This document shows positions 6,002 to 12,931 of a stretch of DNA of 16,412 bases, piece after piece; position 1 is the first letter of the stretch; every line of letters begins with the position of its first letter. The notes under the pieces were generated by a model. That model ran no database searches and was not told the origin of the DNA. It saw only the letters and a program-made list of their open reading frames with translations. The translations under genes and the position numbers were made by a program. Source of the DNA: Myxococcota bacterium (lineage in GTDB: Bacteria; Myxococcota_C; UBA6777); contig CAUJFU010000219.1 of the NCBI GenBank assembly GCA_963169055.1, positions 1-16,412 on the forward strand. The letters are read 5' to 3'.

Positions 6002-7936
6002 ATGGCAAAAAAGCCAAACCCCAAGAAAAAAGCCAGCCCTTCCCCCAAAAAGTCACAAAAAACATCCCCGCCTCCAGCCAAAAAGCCTGCCTCTTCGCCA
6101 CAACCGCCCTTCCATCCGAGTGTTGATGACGCAGCCAGCCCACAACTCTCTCCTTCTCAACACGGTCCGAACAAGAAAAACCTCTGGCAACGGCTGTTTC
6201 TGACGCCCACGAGCTGGCTGCTGGTCTTGGCTTTGTCCGCAGGCTACTTTGTCGGAACCTACATCCCCGCAACATGGACCGTTGAACAAATCACTTTGGA
6301 CGTTCAAAAAAAACAGGGGAAGATCTTTTACACCGCCGAAGGAAAGCCCGTTGCCATCGAAAAGATCTACTCTTATGACGCTTCGCCGCTTCATCCCCAA
6401 AAGCTGCTCGCTCACAACAAAGCAGGCACTCAACCTGCTCTGCGCCAAGCCTTTGTCAAAAAAGACACCCTCGAAAAAGGCTCTCTCAAATCAAGCTATC
6501 TCCTCCAAAAAGCCCGTCGCCACTGGGGTTGGTGGTCTCTGCTGCCCGCATTTGTCGCGATCCTGTTGTGCTGGATCACCCGTGAACCCTTGACCTCCCT
6601 CTTTGGGGGGGTGCTTACGGGTGCGTTTTTGCTCGGTCGCTACGATATCACCGAGGCCGTCTTGATGCCCACGATGATGACCAAAAACACCGCAGGGGTG
6701 TTGTTGTTGTACTTGTGGTTGCTTGGCGGGCTGTTGGGGATCTGGTCTCGAACGGGCGCAGCCCAAGCCTTTGCGGACTTTATGGCGCGAAGGTTTGTGC
6801 GTGGCCCGCGCAGCGCACGGTTGGTCGCTTGGGGATTGGGTGTGCTATTCTTTCAAGGCGGTACGATCAGCACTGTTTTGGTTGGAACCACCGTCAAACC
6901 CATCGCCGACGCCCACAAGATCAGCCACGAAGAATTGTCCTACATCGTGGACTCGACCGCCTCTCCAATCGCCTGTCTGTTGGCCTTTAACGCATGGCCG
7001 GGCTATGTTCAAGCCTTCCTCTTTGTACCCGGTATCGCTTGGCTTTCGACTGAAACCTTGCGTGTCCAATTTTTCTTTTTGTGTATTCCCCTTTCTTTTT
7101 ATGCGATCTTGGCCGTCCTTGGGACATTTTTGCTGTGCTTTGATCGGGCTCCGTTTTTGGGAAAGCAGATGCACGCAGCCATCCGACGCGCCCGAGAAAC
7201 GGGGCAACTGGATGCACCCGGAGCCCAACCTCTCTCCGCCAAAGAACTCCACGCCAGTCACGTCCCCCCGGGCTATACTCCCCACGTCGTCGAATTCTTT
7301 CTTCCCTTCGGCGTCTTGATCGGTATCGCGATCGGAACCTTTTTTTGGATGGGAACTCCTCAGATCCGTTGGGCTTTTGGGGCCGCTGTCTTGATCGCTT
7401 TTGTCACCACGATGCTTCGCGGGATGTCTTTGCGTTGCTTGATTGAGGGCTTTGGCGACGGACTCAAGGGCGTTGTGATGGGTTCCGTCATCTTGGTCTT
7501 GGCGATCACCATCGGTGGCATCAGCAGCGAAGCCGGCGGCGGCATCTTTCTCGTCGAATTGCTCGGCAAGACCGTTCCTTTTTGGGCCCTGCCTGTGATG
7601 CTTCAAATCATCACCATGATCATCTCGTTTTCGACGGGTACAAGCTGGGGAACCTATGCCGTCACCTTTCCGCTTGCGATGCCCCTTGCATGGGCAGTTG
7701 CACAATCGCAAGGACTCGCACACCCCCAATTCTTTGTGATGTTGTGCTTTGCCACAGTCATGAACGGCAGCGTCTTTGGCGATCAATGTTCTCCCATCTC
7801 CGACACCACCATCCTCAGCTCGATGTGTACGGGTTGCGACTTGATGGATCACGTCCGCACACAACTCCCTCAAGCCTCGGTCGCTGCGCTGCTTGCGGCC
7901 ATCGGATGGACCGCTTGCGCTTTCTTGGCTGTCTAA
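6002..7936 (+). CDS. Na+/H+ antiporter, NhaC family, with extended N terminus
   Basis: The 644-residue polytopic inner-membrane protein should exchange Na+ (or another small substrate) for H+ in pH and salt homeostasis. The family signature GDQCSPISDTTILSS lies at about 593-607, followed by GCDLMDHVRTQLP, typical of NhaC-type carriers. Further hydrophobic helices include 178-192, the LLLYLWLLGGLLGIW stretch and VVMGSVILVLAITIGG. The first 60 residues are a Lys/Pro/Ser-rich cytoplasmic tail. They are followed by a hydrophobic helix (about 71-88), then a hydrophilic segment of about 90 residues (89-176) before the carrier core. That extra helix and loop are unusual additions. The start at 6002 follows AAAGGAG with an 8-nt spacer; an upstream in-frame ATG at 5975 lacks one. 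It lies 24 nt before gor, probably in one operon. The substrate could be something other than Na+, as in malate/lactate or amino-acid relatives. Confidence 0.88.
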   Translation: MAKKPNPKKKASPSPKKSQKTSPPPAKKPASSPQPPFHPSVDDAASPQLSPSQHGPNKKNLWQRLFLTPTSWLLVLALSAGYFVGTYIPATWTVEQITLDVQKKQGKIFYTAEGKPVAIEKIYSYDASPLHPQKLLAHNKAGTQPALRQAFVKKDTLEKGSLKSSYLLQKARRHWGWWSLLPAFVAILLCWITREPLTSLFGGVLTGAFLLGRYDITEAVLMPTMMTKNTAGVLLLYLWLLGGLLGIWSRTGAAQAFADFMARRFVRGPRSARLVAWGLGVLFFQGGTISTVLVGTTVKPIADAHKISHEELSYIVDSTASPIACLLAFNAWPGYVQAFLFVPGIAWLSTETLRVQFFFLCIPLSFYAILAVLGTFLLCFDRAPFLGKQMHAAIRRARETGQLDAPGAQPLSAKELHASHVPPGYTPHVVEFFLPFGVLIGIAIGTFFWMGTPQIRWAFGAAVLIAFVTTMLRGMSLRCLIEGFGDGLKGVVMGSVILVLAITIGGISSEAGGGIFLVELLGKTVPFWALPVMLQIITMIISFSTGTSWGTYAVTFPLAMPLAWAVAQSQGLAHPQFFVMLCFATVMNGSVFGDQCSPISDTTILSSMCTGCDLMDHVRTQLPQASVAALLAAIGWTACAFLAV

Positions 7937-7960
7937 CCATCCCCAAGGAGCCCAAAAAAC

Positions 7961-9313
7961 ATGGCCAACAAGAAATACGATTATCTGGTGCTTGGAGCAG
8001 GAAGCGGAGGTTTGGCTTCCGCACGACGTGCGGCTTCTTATGGCGCAAAGGTCGCGCTGTTTGAGGCCGATCAGATCGGCGGAACCTGCGTCAATCGCGG
8101 ATGTGTCCCCAAAAAAGTGATGTTCCACGCCGCCAGTCTCGCCGAAGATCTCCAAGATCTCCCCGCCTACGGCTTCGAGATCGAACGCAAAGGCTTCGAT
8201 TGGAAGGCGCTCGTCGAACGGCGCACCGCCTACATCAAACGCCTCCACGAGATCTATCACCGCAATATCGAACGCGAAGGCATCGATTACATCCAAGGAT
8301 GGGCGCGTTTGATCGGCCCACACACGGTCGAGGCCAACGGCGAATCCTACGAGGCTCCACACATCCTTCTCCCGATGGGCGGACGGCCCGATATCCCGCA
8401 TGGGATCAAAGGCTCCGAACATGGCATCACCTCCGACGAATTCTTCAAGCTCGACCAGCTACCGCGTCGCGTTGCCGTCGTAGGTTCGGGCTATATCGCC
8501 GTCGAGATCGCTGGCATCCTACACGCCCTTGGTTCCGACGTTTGCATGTTTGTCCGAAGCGACCGCTTGCTGCGCTCGTTTGATGTCATGCTCCAAGAAC
8601 GCCTACGCGACGAGATGATCGCCCAAGGCATCCACATCCACTTTAACTCCGCCATCGAATCCATCGAAGGAAAAGATGGCAACGAACTCCATTTTTATTG
8701 CAGCAACGGACTCGTTCACAAAGGTTATGATTGTCTGTTATGGGCCGTTGGCCGCGTCCCACTCACCCGCAATATCGGCATCGAAACCGCTGGGGTCGAA
8801 ATCACTCGCGAAGGCCACATCGTTGTCGATGCTTTCCAAAATACCACCGCCCAAGGAATCTATGCCCTCGGTGATGTGACTGAAAGCCCCGCCCTTACGC
8901 CGCTTGCGATCGCTGCGGGACGCAAGCTCGCTGACCGCATCTTCGGTGGACACAACGACGCACGCCAACTTTACGATCAGATCCCCAGCGCGATCTTCTC
9001 TCATCCCCCCATCGGAACGGTCGGCCTCACCGAACGCGAAGCCCGCTCTCGCTACGAAGACGTCAATATCTACACCGCCCAATTCACCAACATGTTCTAC
9101 GCTCTCGGCGACCACAAACCCAAAACCGCCATGAAGCTCATCGTCCACGGCAAAGACGAACACATCCTCGGCATCCATCTCATCGGACGCAACGCCGACG
9201 AGATCATCCAAGGCTTCGCTGTTGCCCTTCGCATGGGCGCTTGCAAAGCCGACCTTGACGCCACCCTCGCCATCCACCCCACCAGTGCCGAAGAGCTCGT
9301 CACCTTGCGCTAA
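7961..9313 (+). CDS. gor: Glutathione reductase (NADPH)
   Basis: The 450-residue flavoprotein disulfide reductase reduces glutathione disulfide with NADPH in the cytosol. The FAD-binding motif GAGSGG is at residues 12-17. The redox pair is in GGTCVNRGCVPKK (Cys43 and Cys48). The second Rossmann motif GSGYIAVEIAG is at 175-185. Arg199 and Arg205 in FVRSDRLLRSFD match the arginines that select NADPH in glutathione reductases. ALGDV (302-306) binds FAD, and HPTSAEE (His439, Glu444) supplies the catalytic acid-base pair. This combination separates it from dihydrolipoamide and mercuric reductases, though trypanothione-type specificity cannot be excluded by eye. The ATG at 7961 follows AAGGAG. It shares an operon with the antiporter gene just upstream, and its last codon and stop overlap the convergent small membrane-protein gene by 4 bp. 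Confidence 0.95.
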   Translation: MANKKYDYLVLGAGSGGLASARRAASYGAKVALFEADQIGGTCVNRGCVPKKVMFHAASLAEDLQDLPAYGFEIERKGFDWKALVERRTAYIKRLHEIYHRNIEREGIDYIQGWARLIGPHTVEANGESYEAPHILLPMGGRPDIPHGIKGSEHGITSDEFFKLDQLPRRVAVVGSGYIAVEIAGILHALGSDVCMFVRSDRLLRSFDVMLQERLRDEMIAQGIHIHFNSAIESIEGKDGNELHFYCSNGLVHKGYDCLLWAVGRVPLTRNIGIETAGVEITREGHIVVDAFQNTTAQGIYALGDVTESPALTPLAIAAGRKLADRIFGGHNDARQLYDQIPSAIFSHPPIGTVGLTEREARSRYEDVNIYTAQFTNMFYALGDHKPKTAMKLIVHGKDEHILGIHLIGRNADEIIQGFAVALRMGACKADLDATLAIHPTSAEELVTLR

Positions 9314-9609
9314 TACAAGTACATCCGCACCAACGGAAACACACGAAACACAAACGCTGTCCCTGCCGCTCCCAACACCAACATCCAACACATCGCGGGA
9401 TGCCCAGGAAAAGCACCTTGCAACCACACCGTCAGCACACTCAACCGCGACGCGGTCGCTACCACCACCGCCACCGCCACCCACTCGATCCCTTCAAAAA
9501 CATCTGCAAACAAGATCAGCCCGCAAAATGTACCCATCAGCGCAGCCGCTCCCATGACCACTGCAAACGTGAACCATCGGGATCGTTGATCCAAATGTTC
9601 TTGGTGCAT
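9310..9609 (-). CDS. Small predicted inner-membrane protein, function unknown
   Basis: The 99-residue protein has three hydrophobic segments: about 14-37 (FAVVMGAAALMGTFCGLILF), 42-63 (WVAVAVVVATASRLSVLTVW) and 72-92 (CWMLVLGAAGTAFVFRVF). The N-terminal residues MHQEHLDQRSRW are hydrophilic. I recognise no family. The ATG at 9609 follows AAGGAG with a 12-nt spacer; an in-frame TTG at 9636 lies before that site and is less likely. It converges on gor and overlaps its end by 4 bp. GTG- and TTG-rich codons and a clear hydrophobic pattern favour a real gene over a chance frame, but no homology supports it. Confidence 0.55.
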   Translation of the reverse strand: MHQEHLDQRSRWFTFAVVMGAAALMGTFCGLILFADVFEGIEWVAVAVVVATASRLSVLTVWLQGAFPGHPAMCWMLVLGAAGTAFVFRVFPLVRMYLY

Positions 9610-9933
9610 TGCCTCTATATGCTCCTTTTCGTCCAAACCGCGCTGGGCCGAAAACCATCAACCCGCACAATCGGGCACTTCAACCCGCAAACAACACAGA
9701 CGCTGTCTTTTTGTTTTGTCGCGTTGCCCCACGCAAGATCCGCTTCCGTGCATCCAACCAGCTAAACAAATCTTCTCCGCCACGTCAACATTCCCCATCC
9801 CAAACCCCACGCTCACAGGCACCTTTCGTCCCCCCCTTCGCCTTTGCCGCTTGCAAGCCCTGCCATGCTCGTGCTACCAAAAGCATCGAAATCGGCCCAA
9901 ATGCCCCATCCTATCGCAAATAAGAGGCCATCC
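9610..9933. other. Divergent intergenic region with a paired direct repeat
   Basis: This 324-bp region separates the small membrane-protein gene (minus) from the Tex-like gene (plus). TCAACCCGC occurs at 9658-9666 and again at 9680-9688. The 22-bp spacing is about two helical turns, which would suit a dimeric regulator on one DNA face. Between them CCCG (9662-9665) and CGGG (9672-9675) form a short inverted repeat. The repeats lie about 50-80 bp upstream of the membrane-protein start codon. Open frames through the rest show no recognisable protein, and I see no RNA gene. Confidence 0.45.
9851..9880 (+). promoter_or_regulatory. Weak candidate promoter for the Tex-like gene and tsaD
   Basis: TTGCAA (9851-9856) and TACCAA (9875-9880) are separated by 18 bp, about 55 bp before the proposed GTG start. 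The match to the -10 consensus is poor. It is listed because this is the only plausible pair close to the start. Confidence 0.25.
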
Positions 9934-11562
9934 GTGACCACGCAGCATTTTCTCTCCACCCTACCCGACGCCTTGCGACAACTGCCTGCGCCCCTGCTCG
10001 AACAAGCCGAGCGGCTCCAAGAGCAAGCCGCAAACGCACTATTGAAACACCCCGATGCCGCACGACAACCTGCGGCTCTCTTGCGGATGTTGCTTTGCGC
10101 TGCGCGGCGTTGGTCCACCCTTCAACAACTCCAACAAAACCAAGCCGCCCTCGCCCTCTCCGAAGACCTCAAAACGCGCATCACAGAACGCGCTCATCTC
10201 GGCTTGATCGAGCGGCTCCAACGCTACTTTTCCGCCAACCCTCAAACAGAGAACGTCACTGCTTGGACGGCAGCGTTCGATCTTTGGGATGCTTGCAACA
10301 AGATCGCATGGCGCGATGCGCAGCTTTCGGTCGAAGCCCGCGACACACAACATCCTCGACTTGCTCATTTTGCCGATCTGATCGGCGCTCAAGGCCCTTG
10401 CCATGAAGTCCCTGCTCACCGCTGGCTTGCGATCCGCCGAGGACAACAAGAAGGCGTCCTTGCGCTGCGATTCAAATGGCCCGAACCATCGCTACTTGAG
10501 CAGGTGCAGCTTTACCGCAAATCCCTCAACGCCCCTGAAACCCGCAGCGATGCGTCTCTGCTCCAAGAGCTTGTCTTCGATGCCCTTCCCATCGCCCTTG
10601 AACAGCAACTCCAAGAAAGCGCCCAACAACACACCACCCTCCAATCCCAAAAAGAACTTCATCGATTACTGACCGCTGCACCGCTTACCCAAGCACCCCT
10701 CGCCTCGCTTTCCCTCAGCCGCGAAGACCGACCCATCGCCCTGATCGTCCTCGATGGGCAAGCTGCCCTTATCCACAGCGAAACCTTCCCCATCAACGCG
10801 CAAACCCCCCAACGCCTCAAGACGCTGCTCCAAGGCATCGCTCCTGCCGCCATCGCACTCCCCGTCCGCGCCCCCGCCATCCAAACCCTCAACGAGATCG
10901 CCTCCTCTCTCCACGGGATCGCCCCGATCCACCGCGTCCGTGAGGCCGCCCTTTCCACCGCACGCCAACACTGGACGGATCCCCCACACAACCTCCCCCG
11001 CGAGATCGCCAACGCACGCGCACAAGCCGAACGCCTCCAAGATCCCTTCAAAGCATGGGATCGCATCGAACCGCTCCAGATCGGTCTGGCCGAATACACC
11101 GAACAAATCGACACCGCACGCCTCGAACAAGCCCTGCTCGATGAAAAGCAACTCGCACGACACGCCCTCACCTACAACACCGCCGAAGAAGAAACCCCCG
11201 AACGCGCCAGTTTCTCCCTTCAAGGCGCACTCAATCCCCTCGTTCGTTCCATCGCCGATCTACGGCCCGGAATGACCCTCCAAGGCGTCGTTTCCCACAC
11301 CACCGACTTCGGCGCATTCGTCCAACTCGGACTGCCCGAAGAAGGCATGATCCATGTCTCCGAACTCGCCGACCGTTTCATCAAACACCCCAACGAAGTC
11401 GTCCAAAGCGGACAACATCTCCGTGTCCGTGTGCTTTCCGTTGAACCCGACAAAGCCCGCATCAGTCTCACCCTCAAAACCCCCAAACCCAACGCACCCG
11501 CTCCCGCAAAACAACGCAAAGCCGATAGCCTCAAAAAGCTCGAACAACTCTTCAAAAAATAG
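9934..11562 (+). CDS. Divergent, shortened Tex-like protein with C-terminal S1 RNA-binding domain
   Basis: The protein has 542 residues. The clearest part is a C-terminal S1 domain (about 443-515: LRPGMTLQGVVSHTTDFGAFV, then EGMIHVSELADRFIKHPNEVV), which is closest in wording to the S1 domain of Tex. Upstream, several Tex landmarks survive in order: VPAHRWLAIRRGQQEGVLAL (159-178, the Tex PSHR..LA..RGE.EGVL segment), DALPIALEQQLQESA (216-230), and ERLQDPFKAWDRIEPLQIGLAEY (366-388), matching Tex [22 protein letters not shown]. Tex is normally about 720-780 residues. Here the YqgF-like part has lost its usual DPG signature, and the helix-hairpin-helix region expected between about 415 and 440 is almost entirely missing. 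It probably binds nucleic acid, but the role is unknown. The GTG at 9934 is chosen because AGAGG lies 6 nt upstream; upstream in-frame starts at 9844-9901 lack a site. tsaD follows 20 nt after its stop. Confidence 0.75.
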   Translation: MTTQHFLSTLPDALRQLPAPLLEQAERLQEQAANALLKHPDAARQPAALLRMLLCAARRWSTLQQLQQNQAALALSEDLKTRITERAHLGLIERLQRYFSANPQTENVTAWTAAFDLWDACNKIAWRDAQLSVEARDTQHPRLAHFADLIGAQGPCHEVPAHRWLAIRRGQQEGVLALRFKWPEPSLLEQVQLYRKSLNAPETRSDASLLQELVFDALPIALEQQLQESAQQHTTLQSQKELHRLLTAAPLTQAPLASLSLSREDRPIALIVLDGQAALIHSETFPINAQTPQRLKTLLQGIAPAAIALPVRAPAIQTLNEIASSLHGIAPIHRVREAALSTARQHWTDPPHNLPREIANARAQAERLQDPFKAWDRIEPLQIGLAEYTEQIDTARLEQALLDEKQLARHALTYNTAEEETPERASFSLQGALNPLVRSIADLRPGMTLQGVVSHTTDFGAFVQLGLPEEGMIHVSELADRFIKHPNEVVQSGQHLRVRVLSVEPDKARISLTLKTPKPNAPAPAKQRKADSLKKLEQLFKK

Positions 11563-11582
11563 CAACAAAGAAAAAATCTTCT

Positions 11583-12665
11583 ATGAAAACAAGGTATTTA
11601 CTTGCCATCGAAAGCTCTTGTGACGAAACGGCGGCTGCTGTAATCGCCATCGCAGAAGACGGCGCTTTCACCCTTCGCTCTAGTCTCGTCGCAAGCCAAG
11701 TCGATATACACGCCCGTTATGGCGGAGTGGTGCCTGAGATCGCAAGCCGCACCCATCTCGAAGTCGCCTTGCCCCTGATCCAAGATGCTTTGCGTGAAGC
11801 GCAGATCCAGCGCCAAGACCTCGCAGCCATCGCCGTGACACGCGGCCCCGGTCTGATCGGAGCTTTGCTCGTTGGACTCCAGATCGCCAAAGCCATCGCC
11901 TTTGCATGGAAACTCCCGCTGATCGGCGTCAACCACCTCGCAGGACACCTCGAAGCCGTCTTCCTCGAAGATCGCACCCCCACCTTTCCTTTTCTCGCTC
12001 TCTTGGTTTCGGGCGGACACACCACCCTTTATCGTGTCGATGGACACGGACAATACAAACATCTCGGCGCAACCCGCGACGATGCCGCAGGCGAAGCCTT
12101 TGACAAAGCCGCCAAGATGCTCGGCCTCGGTTATCCGGGCGGTGTGCAGATCGATCGTCTCGCACAACAAGGCGACCCCTCGCGCTTCCCCTTCCCCCGC
12201 TCCATGATGCGCCAAGAGCAGGGCCTCGACTTTAGTTTCTCTGGACTCAAAACCGCCTGTCGCAACACCCTCGAAAAACTTGCCCTCCCACTCGAACCCT
12301 CCATCCTGTCGGACTTTTGTGCATCCTACCAAGAGGCCATCGTCGATGTGCTCTGGCAAAAAACCGCCCTCGCCCTTCAACAACAATCCATCTCCTCCAT
12401 CGTCGTGACAGGTGGCGTTGCCGCCAACAGCCGCTTGCGCAGCCTCTTCCAAAACCAATGTCAAAAATACGGATACAGCTTGTTTTTACCCTCCCGCCGC
12501 TTTTGCACCGACAACGCCGCCATGATCGCTGCTGCCGCCGTCCCTCCCTTCCTCCAAGCCCGATTTGACGACCTTTCCCTCAACGCCACAGGCAAACTCC
12601 CCCTCGATCCCAGCGCCCTCCCTCGCGGACCTCGCCGACCTCCCCGCCCAACCCAAAACACATAA
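11583..12665 (+). CDS. tsaD: tRNA N6-adenosine threonylcarbamoyltransferase TsaD
   Basis: The 360-residue enzyme transfers the threonylcarbamoyl group to A37 of ANN-decoding tRNAs, working with TsaB and TsaE in the cytosol. The ASKHA-fold signatures are present: IESSCDETAAAV at the N terminus, metal-binding His118 and His122 in NHLAGH, LVSGGHT (141-147), FDKAAKMLGLGYPGG (173-187), VTGGVAANSRLR (275-286) and the metal-binding Asp310 in FCTDNAAM. The length is normal apart from a Pro/Arg-rich tail of about 15 residues. The start at 11583 gives the expected N terminus, although the upstream sequence (AAAGAAAAAA) is a poor ribosome-binding site. With only 20 nt separating it from the Tex-like gene, translation may depend on coupling. 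TsaB and TsaE are not in the window. Confidence 0.97.
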   Translation: MKTRYLLAIESSCDETAAAVIAIAEDGAFTLRSSLVASQVDIHARYGGVVPEIASRTHLEVALPLIQDALREAQIQRQDLAAIAVTRGPGLIGALLVGLQIAKAIAFAWKLPLIGVNHLAGHLEAVFLEDRTPTFPFLALLVSGGHTTLYRVDGHGQYKHLGATRDDAAGEAFDKAAKMLGLGYPGGVQIDRLAQQGDPSRFPFPRSMMRQEQGLDFSFSGLKTACRNTLEKLALPLEPSILSDFCASYQEAIVDVLWQKTALALQQQSISSIVVTGGVAANSRLRSLFQNQCQKYGYSLFLPSRRFCTDNAAMIAAAAVPPFLQARFDDLSLNATGKLPLDPSALPRGPRRPPRPTQNT

Positions 12666-12931
12666 CCTTCCTCTTCTTCTTATAGGACTTATGCAGTTGA
12701 ACCTTTTTCCTTTGATTGCGTCCAAGGCCGTATGTTTCTCTTTTGCAAAGGATTTTCGCGCCATGCCTGTTTGTTTGCTCGTTTGAATGCCCACAGCCCT
12801 TTTCTCTCGATAGATCCGCGTGTTTGCGGGCTTCTCTATTTCTTGTAGGAGAGAAGGTCTGTGTTTGTGCGATCGACCCAAGAGCCCATCGGACAGCCCC
12901 GTCTATCGGCTCTCTGCAAACGAGTCAACAC
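12666..12931. other. Leader region upstream of the HEAT-like gene, with hairpin and stray ribosome-binding site
   Basis: No terminator is visible after tsaD. A strong AGGAG at 12847-12851 has a GTG at 12861 at ideal spacing, but that GTG is in a different frame from the HEAT-like gene. Downstream, AGAGCC (12881-12886) pairs with GGCTCT (12908-12913), and inside it GGAC (12891-12894) pairs with GTCT (12901-12904). The result is a roughly 33-nt hairpin ending 18 nt before the ATG at 12932. A short stem CCGC-GTGTTT-GCGG lies just before the AGGAG. The function of these elements is unknown. Confidence 0.4.

Noticed and set aside
6845-8422. 525-codon open frame on the minus strand across the antiporter-gor junction
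   Set aside because: It is antisense to two well-recognised genes and its composition (Asp/Gly/His-rich, no domain) is that of a mirror frame produced by their codon use.
8738-9484. 248-codon minus-strand frame starting with a run of glycines
   Set aside because: It is antisense to gor, low in complexity and has no plausible ribosome-binding site.
11598-12464. 288-codon minus-strand frame opposite tsaD
   Set aside because: tsaD is certain on the plus strand and the antisense product shows no recognisable motif.
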